Assembly (NCBI GenBank): GCA_002422175.1
Contig: DITR01000161.1
Location: 1-12,033 of the forward strand
Source of the DNA: Alcaligenaceae bacterium UBA6179
Lineage (GTDB): Bacteria; Pseudomonadota; Gammaproteobacteria; Burkholderiales; Burkholderiaceae_B
Direction: 5' to 3'
DNA: 12,033 nucleotides
A model generated the notes under the pieces. The model did no database searches, was not told the DNA's origin, and saw only the letters and a program-made list of their open reading frames with translations. How positions within the stretch are numbered: position 1 is the first letter of the stretch; each line of letters opens with the position of its first letter. The position numbers and the translations under genes were made by a program. Below, piece by piece: positions 1 through 6,714 of the stretch.

Positions 1-24
1 GTTCGAGCCCCTCAGCACCCACCA
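1..24 (+). tRNA. 3' end of a tRNA gene (cut by window edge)
   Basis: The window opens inside the T arm of a tRNA. The T-loop TTCGAGC (2-8) is preceded by G53 at position 1 and followed by the 3' T-stem strand CCCTC (9-13). The acceptor 3' strand AGCACCC (14-20), discriminator A (21) and encoded CCA (22-24) complete it. The missing 5' acceptor strand should read GGGTGCT. That strand with A73 is compatible with a valine tRNA, but the anticodon is outside the window, so the identity is an inference only. A T-run follows directly and a strong terminator lies at 68-97. Confidence 0.88.
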
Positions 25-29
25 TTTTT

Positions 30-59
30 TTGGCTCTGCCATCATGAGTAGAGTATGAC
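30..59 (+). promoter_or_regulatory. Weak sigma-70-like promoter candidate upstream of the DUF1338 gene
   Basis: TTGGCT (30-35) and TATGAC (54-59) each match 4 of 6 consensus bases and are 18 nt apart. Initiation would fall near position 66, so the terminator hairpin at 68-90 would lie at the very 5' end of the transcript. This is the only promoter-like pair I found between the tRNA and the gene. The match is poor and could be chance. Confidence 0.22.
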
Positions 60-67
60 TTAAAATT

Positions 68-97
68 AACTCATCGATAAATGGTGAGTTTTTTTTT
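68..97 (+). terminator. Rho-independent terminator downstream of the tRNA
   Basis: AACTCATC (68-75) pairs with GGTGAGTT (83-90), eight pairs with one G-T wobble, around a 7-nt loop GATAAAT. An uninterrupted T-tract runs from 89 to 97, and a second T-rich stretch follows. This is a classic intrinsic terminator for the tRNA transcript. It ends only 23 nt before the DUF1338 start codon, leaving no room for a complete promoter between them. Confidence 0.82.
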
Positions 98-120
98 GTA
101 TTTTTTTTGGTTATCAACTC

Positions 121-1575
121 ATGACGCAATCATATTTTTTGAGTACAGACGATATTCGTACGCTTTTTTCAAAAGCGATGTCAATGATGTATCAAAATGA
201 GGTGCCTCAATATGGCACTTTGATTGATCTTGTCAATCAGGTCAACAATGAAGTGTTGAAGGCCGATGAAATGCGACACGATCAGTTAGCGCGAAGTGAT
301 CAGTTAGATCGCCTCGGGCTTGAACGTCATGGCGCTATTCGGGTCGGTACAGCTTATGAGCTGTCGACCTTACGACGTTTATTTGCGGTCATGGGCATGC
401 AGGCGGTGGGTTACTACGATTTGTCTGTTGCGAGTGTTCCGGTTCACTCAACGGCCTTTAGACCTGTTACAAGCCGTGCTTTGGCTCTCAACCCATTTCG
501 CGTCTTTACCTCGTTGCTACGCTTAGAATTAATAGAAGATCTGGTTTTGCGCGAACAGGCACAAACCATCTTAGACCAGCGACAAATCTTTACACCGCTT
601 TGCTTACTGTTAATCAATCAGTTTGAACAAGCAGGTGGCTTGACGCCTGAGCAAGCCACTCAATTTGTGAATGAAGCGTTGTACACATTTAAGTGGCACC
701 ACGACGCGACTGTTAATGAGCAGACCTATTACGCATTGCGTCAGGCGCATCCCTTAATTGCAGATGTCGTGTGTTTTAAAGGGCCACATATTAATCATTT
801 AACCCCTCGTACTTTAGATATTGATGCCATTCAGCGTCTCATGCCTAGTTGCGGTATTGAACCTAAACAAACGATCGAAGGGCCACCACGTCGCGATTGC
901 CCGATCTTGTTACGACAAACAAGCTTCATGGCGTTAAGTGAAAAAATAAACTTTAAAGAAAACGCTTCGATTGATGATTTGCACGCTGCTACCGCAATGG
1001 GCACTCAAAGTTCTGAGGCAGCACTGGCATCCACTGCTGAAGGTCAACATACGGCTCGTTTTGGGGAAGTGGAACAACGTGGCATCGCACTAACCCCTTT
1101 AGGGCGAAAGCTTTATGATGATTTGCTTGGGCAGGTGCGCTCAAAAATGCAAGGTGTCGATAAAAGCGATTACGCCCATACTTACCCAATAGTTTTGTCA
1201 GAGGTTTTTGAGCAACTTCCAGATAATTGGCAGGCCTTGCAAAAGCAGGGTTTGGGTTACTTCTACGCCCAACCAAACATTGAGTGCTTATTAAATAAAC
1301 CCATAACAAGCAGCCTCACCTGGTCTCAACTGATTGATGAGGGTTATGTCAGTTTTGAACCGATTACGTATGAAGATTTTTTACCTGTCAGTGCAGCTGG
1401 TATTTTTCAGTCTAATTTAGGCAATGAAAATCGTTCAAGAAACTATCATGTTGCTTCAAACCAGCAAAGTTTTCACGACGCTTTAGGCGCACAGGTTTTG
1501 AATGAATTTGAGTTATATGCCACGCTTGAAGCAGACTCTATTTTGCAAACAAAACAAGCGTTGGGTGTTGCTTAA
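121..1575 (+). CDS. DUF1338 protein, 2-oxoadipate dioxygenase/decarboxylase (HglS/YdcJ) family
   Basis: 484 residues, a VOC-superfamily Fe(II) enzyme. Characterised Pseudomonas HglS converts 2-oxoadipate to D-2-hydroxyglutarate, late in D-lysine catabolism. From memory its key residues are H70, R74, H226, E294 and V402/S403. Here H70 and R74 lie in ERHGAIRVGT, H226 in GPHINHL, E316 in RFGEVEQRG, and V423-S424 in EDFLPVSAAGIFQSNLG. The first three keep identical numbering. The later shift of about 22 comes from an insertion around residues 279-305 (KEN...AALAS). The ATG at 121 fits the usual N-terminus (STDDIR...AMSMMY), but no Shine-Dalgarno is visible before it. No other lysine-degradation gene is in view, so the physiological substrate is unproven. 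The gene follows a tRNA terminator and converges on argG. Confidence 0.88.
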   Translation: MTQSYFLSTDDIRTLFSKAMSMMYQNEVPQYGTLIDLVNQVNNEVLKADEMRHDQLARSDQLDRLGLERHGAIRVGTAYELSTLRRLFAVMGMQAVGYYDLSVASVPVHSTAFRPVTSRALALNPFRVFTSLLRLELIEDLVLREQAQTILDQRQIFTPLCLLLINQFEQAGGLTPEQATQFVNEALYTFKWHHDATVNEQTYYALRQAHPLIADVVCFKGPHINHLTPRTLDIDAIQRLMPSCGIEPKQTIEGPPRRDCPILLRQTSFMALSEKINFKENASIDDLHAATAMGTQSSEAALASTAEGQHTARFGEVEQRGIALTPLGRKLYDDLLGQVRSKMQGVDKSDYAHTYPIVLSEVFEQLPDNWQALQKQGLGYFYAQPNIECLLNKPITSSLTWSQLIDEGYVSFEPITYEDFLPVSAAGIFQSNLGNENRSRNYHVASNQQSFHDALGAQVLNEFELYATLEADSILQTKQALGVA

Positions 1576-1599
1576 CGCCGAATCAATACAGCGTTAAGC
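1570..1599. terminator. Perfect 9-bp inverted repeat between convergent genes, possible bidirectional terminator
   Basis: GCTTAACGC (1570-1578) and GCGTTAAGC (1591-1599) form a perfect 9-bp stem with a 12-nt loop. The left arm contains the last codon and the TAA stop of the DUF1338 gene. The T-tract is poor: only TTT follows on the + strand and none on the - strand. It sits exactly where two convergent transcripts end, 9 nt from the argG stop, which makes a termination or mRNA 3'-end role likely but not certain. Confidence 0.45.
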
Positions 1600-1607
1600 T
1601 TTAAAAA

Positions 1608-2831
1608 TTAGCCTGCCCGACCACCATTGGCAGCAATACGCAAACGTAGAGCATTGAGCTTAATAAAGCCTGCTGCATCTGCTTGGTTATAAGCACCGCC
1701 GTCATCATCAAACGTGGCAATGGTTTGATCAAATAGACTGTCTTTTGAGTCACGTGCAACGGTGCTAACGCTTCCTTTATAGAGCTTAAGTTTGACCCAA
1801 CCATTGACATGTGTTTGGGTAAAGTCAATCAGCGTTTGTAAAGCGCGACGCTCAGGCGACCACCAGTAGCCGTTATAAATTAAAGCGGCGTAGCGGGGCA
1901 TTAGATCGTCTTTAAGGTGAGCCACTTCACGGTCGAGCGTAATCGACTCAATGGCGCGATGGCCTTTAAGCATAATCGTGCCACCTGGGGTTTCATAGCA
2001 ACCGCGTGATTTCATACCGACATAACGGTTTTCTACTAAATCAAGACGACCAATACCATTGCGACCACCTATTTCGTTTAAGCGGGCTAACATTTGAGCG
2101 GGGCTTAGACGTTCACCATTGATGGCGACAGGATCACCATTTTCGTATTCAAGCTCTATAAATTCAGGTTTGTCAGGTGCTTGTTCGGGAGATACGGTCC
2201 AGCGCCACATGGTTTCTTCGGCTTCTGCTTTGGGGTCTTCAAGGTGACGACCCTCAAAACTGATGTGAAGCAGGTTAGCGTCCATCGAGTAGGGTGCGCC
2301 ACCTTGCTTATGTTTCATATCAACAGGAATGCCAGCGGCCTCTGCATAGGCAAGCAGTTTTTGACGTGAAAGAAGGTCCCATTCGCGCCAAGGGGCAATC
2401 ACTTTTATGCCAGGTTCTAAGGCGTAATAGCCTAATTCAAAACGAACCTGATCATTGCCTTTGCCGGTCGCGCCATGTGAAACGGTGTCAGCATTGACTT
2501 GACGTGCAATTTCTATTTGACGCTTGGCAATCAGTGGGCGTGCAATCGAAGTGCCTAACAAATACTCACCTTCATAAATCGTGTTGCAACGAAACATAGG
2601 GAATACAAAATCACGTACAAATTCTTCACGTAGATCGTCAATAAAGATGTTGTCGGGCTTGATGCCCATTTGTAGCGCTTTAGCGCGAGCTGGAGCGACT
2701 TCTTCACCCTGACCAATGTCAGCAGTAAAGGTCACCACTTCGCAGGCATAGGTGTCTTGCAGCCACTTTAAAATGACTGATGTATCTAAACCGCCTGAAT
2801 AGGCAAGAACGACTTTTTTAACTGTGCTCAT
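1608..2831 (-). CDS. argG: Argininosuccinate synthase
   Basis: 407 residues. The enzyme joins citrulline and aspartate using ATP to give argininosuccinate, the penultimate step of arginine synthesis, in the cytoplasm. The pyrophosphatase-type ATP loop SGGLDTS is at residues 12-18. Further family blocks are YEGEYLLGTSIARP, VSHGATGKGNDQVRFE and GGRNGIGRLDLVENR, and the length fits the roughly 400-residue class. I start at ATG 2831 (MSTVKKVVLAYSGG), because the open frame up to 2903 adds 24 residues absent from the family. Upstream of the ATG there is only a weak TGAG. It is last of argD-argF-argG, separated from argF by 102 nt in which I found no clear terminator or strong promoter, so co-transcription is likely. 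Confidence 0.97.
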   Translation of the reverse strand: MSTVKKVVLAYSGGLDTSVILKWLQDTYACEVVTFTADIGQGEEVAPARAKALQMGIKPDNIFIDDLREEFVRDFVFPMFRCNTIYEGEYLLGTSIARPLIAKRQIEIARQVNADTVSHGATGKGNDQVRFELGYYALEPGIKVIAPWREWDLLSRQKLLAYAEAAGIPVDMKHKQGGAPYSMDANLLHISFEGRHLEDPKAEAEETMWRWTVSPEQAPDKPEFIELEYENGDPVAINGERLSPAQMLARLNEIGGRNGIGRLDLVENRYVGMKSRGCYETPGGTIMLKGHRAIESITLDREVAHLKDDLMPRYAALIYNGYWWSPERRALQTLIDFTQTHVNGWVKLKLYKGSVSTVARDSKDSLFDQTIATFDDDGGAYNQADAAGFIKLNALRLRIAANGGRAG

Positions 2832-2933
2832 ATGTGACTCATTATTTAACAAATTTAAAGTGCTTGAGTAATGTAATAGCGGAAAGCTGAAACGGCGAAC
2901 CAATTGATTTTAGCGCGCCCAGAGCGTCTCTGT

Positions 2934-3878
2934 TTAAGCCGATTTATCGCCTAAAAGTAGGTATTCCATCAAGGCCTTTTGAACGTGCATACGGTTTTCG
3001 GCTTCGTCCCATACAACGCTTTGAGGGCCATCAATGACTTCAGCCGTAACTTCTTCACCTCGATGTGCGGGTAAGCAATGCATAAAAAGGGCATCAGGCG
3101 CGGCAACTGCCATCATGTCTGTATCGACGCACCAGTCAGCAAACGCTTTCATTCGCGCTGCATTTTCAGCTTCATAGCCCATGCTTGTCCAGACATCGGT
3201 GGTCACTAAGTCAGCGTTTAAACAGGCATCTCTGGGGTTGTCAAAGGTTTCAAAGGTGCCGGAAGGAATGTGCGCGAGACGCGCTGTTTCAAGCTGATAC
3301 CCCTGAGGTGCTGATACGTTGACTTTAAAACCCAGAAGGGCGGCCGCTTCGATCCAGGTGTAGGCCATGTTGTTGGCATCACCCACCCAAGCTACCGTTC
3401 GGTTTTCAATACTTTTACGGTACTCAATGAAGGTAAAAATATCAGCCAAAATTTGACAGGGATGAAATTCGTTGGTTAAACCATTCATGACCGGTACCCT
3501 AGAGTTTGCAGCAAAACTTTCAATTCGAGTTTGCTCAAAGGTGCGAATCATAATGATGTCAACCATACGAGAAACAACCTGCGCGGTATCTTCAATCGGT
3601 TCAGAACGGCCCAGTTGTGAATCGTGTGTGGTGAGATGAATGACACTACCGCCTAGTTGGTACATGCCCGCTTCAAACGATACACGGGTGCGCGTACTGG
3701 CCTTTTCAAACACCATCGCAAGGGTTCGGTCGTGGAGTGAATGATGGGGTTCGTAGCGCTTAAATTTATCTTTTATGAGTTGTGCACGTTTTAGAACATA
3801 GTTGATTTCGTCTTTAGTAAAATCGCTAAATTGTAAAAAATGCTTGATCGGTTTATGCACTTTTGCAGGCGGGTTCAT
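2934..3878 (-). CDS. argF: Ornithine carbamoyltransferase
   Basis: 314 residues. It transfers the carbamoyl group from carbamoyl phosphate to ornithine to give citrulline. The carbamoyl-phosphate motif STRTR is at 61-65, HPCQ at 139-142, the ornithine-binding SMG loop at 232-234 (DVWTSMG), and HCLP at 267-270. All are intact, and the length matches the family's 305-315. A good Shine-Dalgarno, AGGA, lies 9 nt before ATG 3878. The gene begins 14 nt after the argD stop, so the two are almost certainly one transcript. The first dozen residues (MNPPAKVHKP) are a short extension typical of Burkholderiales copies. Confidence 0.97.
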   Translation of the reverse strand: MNPPAKVHKPIKHFLQFSDFTKDEINYVLKRAQLIKDKFKRYEPHHSLHDRTLAMVFEKASTRTRVSFEAGMYQLGGSVIHLTTHDSQLGRSEPIEDTAQVVSRMVDIIMIRTFEQTRIESFAANSRVPVMNGLTNEFHPCQILADIFTFIEYRKSIENRTVAWVGDANNMAYTWIEAAALLGFKVNVSAPQGYQLETARLAHIPSGTFETFDNPRDACLNADLVTTDVWTSMGYEAENAARMKAFADWCVDTDMMAVAAPDALFMHCLPAHRGEEVTAEVIDGPQSVVWDEAENRMHVQKALMEYLLLGDKSA

Positions 3879-3892
3879 GTGTTGAATTCCTG

Positions 3893-5074
3893 TTATTTCG
3901 AGCGATCAAGAAATTGCTTTATAAGGGGTACTAAGCGATCAATAATTTGATCGGCTTCAGCAATTGATAAGATCAATGGTGGTAAGAGCCTGATCACCGT
4001 GTCGCGTGTCACGTTGATGAGTAGGCCCGCTTCAAGGGCTTGTTGCACCAAGATGCCACAAGGGCGGTCGAGTTCAATGCCAAGCATTAAACCGCGACCA
4101 CGAATGTCTTTCACACCGACAAGATCACCTAACGCGTGAACCAGTTTTGATTTTAAATGGTCGCCCACCACGCGGGCATTTTCAAGTAAGCCCTCTTTTT
4201 CAATCGCATCAAACACAGCTAAACCCGCAGCGCAAACGAGTGGCCCACCGCCAAATGTGGTGCCGTGTGTGCCGGGTGTAAAGACACCTTTAGCGCGCCC
4301 GCCAGCTACCATTGCGCCAATCGGTACACCCCCTGCCAAACCCTTTGCAAGGGTGATGACATCGGGTTTGACATCAACCCAATGGTGCGCCAACCACTTG
4401 CCGGTTCGGCCAATGCCTGACTGCACTTCATCAATCATTAAAAGCCATTCATTTTGATCGCACAGCGCGCGTAAATCTTTTAAATATTGTGCATCAGTGG
4501 GGCGAATACCGCCTTCACCTTGAAGCACCTCGAGTAAGACCGCCACAACGCGTGGCTCTTTTGCTGCCGCCGTTTTGACGGCATCAATATCGTTATATTT
4601 AACTTGTATGAACCCTTGGGGTAGGGGGCCAAAGCCTTGGCGTGCTTTTTCGCTACCTGTGGCTGCTAAGGTGCCGAGTGTGCGGCCTGCCCAAGACGAT
4701 TCCATCGTGATGATGGTGGGTAAATCGTTACCTTTTTTATGGCCGTAGAGTCGCGCAATTTTAATGGCGCCCTCGTTGGCTTCAGCACCGCTATTAGAAA
4801 ATAAAACCTCGTCTAAACCGGTGATATCAATAATACGTTGCGCCAATTTGGTTTGTAATGGCACGTCGTAAATGTTAGAGGTATGAATGACTTTTTCGGC
4901 TTGTTTGCTAATGGCGTGAACTAAGCCCGGGTGAGCATGCCCGAGGCAAGACACCCCAATGCCAGCTAAAGCATCAAGGTAGCATTTGCCTTCAGTATCA
5001 AAGAGCCAGACCCCTTTACCGTGGGTAAAACCCACTGGCAGGCGGGCGTAGGTGTTTGCTAAGGGGCTTGTCAT
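3893..5074 (-). CDS. argD: Acetylornithine aminotransferase (class III, PLP-dependent)
   Basis: 393 residues. It converts N-acetylglutamate semialdehyde to N-acetylornithine, with glutamate as amino donor; many ArgD enzymes also act in lysine synthesis. The class III signature runs through IDEVQSGIGRTG (214-225), with the PLP-contacting D215 and Schiff-base lysine K244 in LAKGLAGGVPIG. The phosphate-binding SNSGAEANEGA is at 93-103. Oddity: the segment usually reading [FW]HGRT is SWAGRT (127-132), so alanine replaces the histidine beside the aromatic that stacks on PLP. GGA about 9 nt before ATG 5074 can serve as ribosome site. First gene of the argD-argF-argG run, with a candidate promoter at 5104-5133. 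The sub-family (acetylornithine rather than another class III aminotransferase) rests on the arginine context plus similarity. Confidence 0.94.
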   Translation of the reverse strand: MTSPLANTYARLPVGFTHGKGVWLFDTEGKCYLDALAGIGVSCLGHAHPGLVHAISKQAEKVIHTSNIYDVPLQTKLAQRIIDITGLDEVLFSNSGAEANEGAIKIARLYGHKKGNDLPTIITMESSWAGRTLGTLAATGSEKARQGFGPLPQGFIQVKYNDIDAVKTAAAKEPRVVAVLLEVLQGEGGIRPTDAQYLKDLRALCDQNEWLLMIDEVQSGIGRTGKWLAHHWVDVKPDVITLAKGLAGGVPIGAMVAGGRAKGVFTPGTHGTTFGGGPLVCAAGLAVFDAIEKEGLLENARVVGDHLKSKLVHALGDLVGVKDIRGRGLMLGIELDRPCGILVQQALEAGLLINVTRDTVIRLLPPLILSIAEADQIIDRLVPLIKQFLDRSK

Positions 5075-5103
5075 ATCAAAATTCCAATAAACTCAAAGTT
5101 AAT

Positions 5104-5133
5104 TTTATAAGGGAAAGTACAGTGTAAGATCAA
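5104..5133 (-). promoter_or_regulatory. Candidate sigma-70 promoter for argD-argF-argG
   Basis: Read on the - strand, TTGATC (5133-5128, 4/6) and TATAAA (5109-5104, 5/6) are separated by 18 nt. Transcription would start near 5097, giving a leader of about 23 nt before the argD ATG. I could not recognise an ArgR-type operator here. Confidence 0.45.
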
Positions 5134-5169
5134 GTGCAAGAAGGTAACTTCGTAAACAGTCAGTACTTT

Positions 5170-5195
5170 GACTCAGACTTTAGACTCAGACTTCA
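5170..5195 (+). repeat. Two tandem 13-bp repeats upstream of the DUF3579 gene
   Basis: GACTCAGACTTTA (5170-5182) is followed directly by GACTCAGACTTCA (5183-5195), identical in 12 of 13 positions. They lie in the argD/DUF3579 divergent spacer, 44 nt before the preferred ATG at 5240. A 13-nt period does not keep a reading frame, which argues that this stretch is non-coding, possibly a protein-binding site. Confidence 0.75.
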
Positions 5196-5239
5196 GTCAT
5201 CAGATTGGTGAAAGCTCAATCATATACAATTCACTCGGC

Positions 5240-5524
5240 ATGAATCAAACGGAACAATTTTTCGTACTTCACGGTACCACAATCGATGGTGAACGCTTTC
5301 GCCCAAGCGACTGGGCAGAGCGTCTAGCCGGTGTTTTAGCGCCTTATCGCCCACCAGGCGTTCGAACCAGCCATTTAACGTATTCACCCTATGCTGTTCC
5401 TAGAGTTATTAATGACGTACGCTGTGTGGTCATCGATAACCGTTTACGGGGTCTTGAGCCGCTAGCATGGAAATTCGTTCATGATTTTGCAATCGATAAT
5501 AAATTACAAACATCTACTTTCTAG
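5240..5524 (+). CDS. DUF3579 family protein of unknown function
   Basis: 94 residues from ATG 5240. I recognise the family from RPSDWAERLAGVL (21-33), YSPYAVPRVI (48-57) and RCVVIDNRL...LEPLAWKFVHDFAIDNKLQ toward the C-terminus. It is a small cytoplasmic-type protein with no signal peptide or membrane segment and no known activity. In other betaproteobacteria I recall it near arginine biosynthesis genes, and here it is divergent from argD, but a role in arginine metabolism is only inferred. The frame stays open to a TTG at 5168. I reject that start because it would translate the 13-bp tandem repeat out of period and add residues outside the conserved domain. Neither start has a Shine-Dalgarno. 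TACAAT at 5225-5230 could be a -10 giving a nearly leaderless mRNA, but it lacks a matching -35. Confidence 0.8.
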   Translation: MNQTEQFFVLHGTTIDGERFRPSDWAERLAGVLAPYRPPGVRTSHLTYSPYAVPRVINDVRCVVIDNRLRGLEPLAWKFVHDFAIDNKLQTSTF

Positions 5525-5644
5525 CTCAGTCGGTCTGGCAGTTGATATGACTGACAATACGTCATCAAGGTGTAAAACTTAAATTCTTAATGCCTTGAAT
5601 AATGTTCAACTGCAAAATAAGTCACCCGCTTGCTAATTAAGGCT

Positions 5645-6592
5645 TTAATTGACAGGTGTTAAAAGCGGTTTACCTGCAAAATAAGCTTCCATGTTTTCTA
5701 AAACCAACTCAAACATGGCTTGCCGGGTTTCATGGGTGGCGCTGGCTTGGTGGGGCATGAGCACAACATTTGGCATGTGTTTGAGCGCATCAGGCACAAT
5801 GGGTTCGCGTTCAAAGACATCTAAGGCTGCACCACCGAGTTCGCCTGATGCCAACAGTTTTACCATTGCCGTTTCATCAACCACTGGGCCTCTAGCAATG
5901 TTAATTAAGATACCTTTGGGGCCGAGCGCACGCATCACGTCTGCGCTAATGAGAGCTTGTGTTTGAGCGCCACCAACGGTTGCCACCATTAAAAAGTCAG
6001 ACCAACGTGCTAAATCAACTAATGAATCTGCTTTCTTAAAAGGGACGTCATCACGTTTAGTACGATTGAAATATTGAATATTCATATCGAACCCTGACGC
6101 GCGCTTGGCAATAACCATACCAATACGACCTAAGCCAACAATACCCAGGTTTTTGCCACTCACTCGCGTGCCCAGTGGTAGGTTTTGTTTATTTTCCCAA
6201 TGGTTGGCGCGAACAAACTGGTCGCCCTGTGCAATGCGGCGGGCAGCTGCAATCATTAAGCCCATGGCTTCATCTGCAACGCAATCATTTAAAACTTCAG
6301 GTGTATTGGTTACTTTTACGTTTAAGGCTGTGGCAGCCTCAATATCAATTGAGTCGTAACCCACACCCCAGTTACAAATAACTTTTAAGTTGGGTAAGGC
6401 ACGCATGACTTCAGCGCTGCAACCGATGCCCGCTGAGGTCACAATCATTTCAATGTCTTGTGCCGTCTTTAGAAAAGCAGCTTTATCATCTGCTAGCCAG
6501 TAGGCTAAAACCTGATAGGTTTCAGCGAGCTGTGCATCGGCACCGGGGGTGCCAGAAAGAGGACCAATTTGAAGAATGCGAGGTTTGTTCAT
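5645..6592 (-). CDS. D-isomer-specific 2-hydroxyacid dehydrogenase, probable NADPH-dependent glyoxylate/hydroxypyruvate reductase type
   Basis: 315 residues, the usual family length. It should reversibly reduce a 2-keto acid to a D-2-hydroxy acid. The Rossmann motif GLGRIG is at 153-158. The second beta strand ends YFNRTKR (N176, R177) instead of the acidic residue of NAD enzymes, which points to NADPH. The catalytic triad is R234 (NIARGPVVDE), E263 (DVFEREP) and H281 (MPHQASATHE). GhrB- or hydroxypyruvate reductase-like substrates are plausible but not decidable here. I chose ATG 6592 (MNKPRILQIG). A TTG at 6634 would add 14 non-conserved residues and start inside a strong hairpin. No good Shine-Dalgarno is visible; AGG lies about 10 nt upstream. 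The gene is 122 nt downstream of rpsT with a structured leader between them. Confidence 0.92.
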   Translation of the reverse strand: MNKPRILQIGPLSGTPGADAQLAETYQVLAYWLADDKAAFLKTAQDIEMIVTSAGIGCSAEVMRALPNLKVICNWGVGYDSIDIEAATALNVKVTNTPEVLNDCVADEAMGLMIAAARRIAQGDQFVRANHWENKQNLPLGTRVSGKNLGIVGLGRIGMVIAKRASGFDMNIQYFNRTKRDDVPFKKADSLVDLARWSDFLMVATVGGAQTQALISADVMRALGPKGILINIARGPVVDETAMVKLLASGELGGAALDVFEREPIVPDALKHMPNVVLMPHQASATHETRQAMFELVLENMEAYFAGKPLLTPVN

Positions 6593-6594
6593 GT

Positions 6595-6663
6595 TAGGGT
6601 GCCTATTAAAAGATACCCTACAGCATATCGGCAAATCAACCTTTTAGGGTGTGATTTGCCGAT
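6595..6663 (-). promoter_or_regulatory. Structured leader of the 2-hydroxyacid dehydrogenase gene (strong hairpin plus alternative pairings)
   Basis: ATCGGCAAATCA (6627-6638) and TGATTTGCCGAT (6652-6663) form a perfect 12-bp inverted repeat around 13 nt, extendable by ACC/GGT inside the loop. On the - strand mRNA the loop holds ACCCTA (6650-6645). A TAGGGT follows at 6620-6615, and a second ACCCTA lies at 6600-6595, ending 2 nt before the ATG. TAGGGT can thus pair with the loop or with the start region, but not both. No T-run follows the stem, so it is not a standard intrinsic terminator. The structure is certain; a regulatory role is inference. Confidence 0.5.
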
Positions 6664-6669
6664 TGAATG

Positions 6670-6689
6670 AAAATCAAGCGTAAAGCTTG
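6670..6689 (-). terminator. Weak terminator candidate after rpsT
   Basis: On the - strand a 5-bp stem CAAGC / GCTTG with loop TTTAC (6689-6675) is followed by ATTTTC, starting 26 nt after the rpsT stop. The stem is short and the T-tract has only four bases, so termination may be partial, allowing read-through into the dehydrogenase gene. Confidence 0.28.
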
Positions 6690-6714
6690 TAAAGCTGAAA
6701 CCGCAAAAAAATAA

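Noticed and set aside
989..1309. 106-codon - strand open frame inside the DUF1338 gene
   Set aside because: It is a shadow of a well-supported gene with no recognisable domain.
2832..2903. 24-residue N-terminal extension of ArgG
   Set aside because: Conserved ArgG sequence begins at MSTVKKVVLAYSGG; the extension has no family support.
5525..5644. Short inverted repeats (TTGAA/TTCAA; ATGAC/GTCAT) between DUF3579 and the dehydrogenase 3' end
   Set aside because: Stems are about 5 bp with no T-tract; at this size they are expected by chance, and I see no clear terminator in this spacer.
6593..6634. TTG start giving a 14-residue longer 2-hydroxyacid dehydrogenase
   Set aside because: The start codon would lie in the stem of a 12-bp hairpin, and the extra residues are not family-like.
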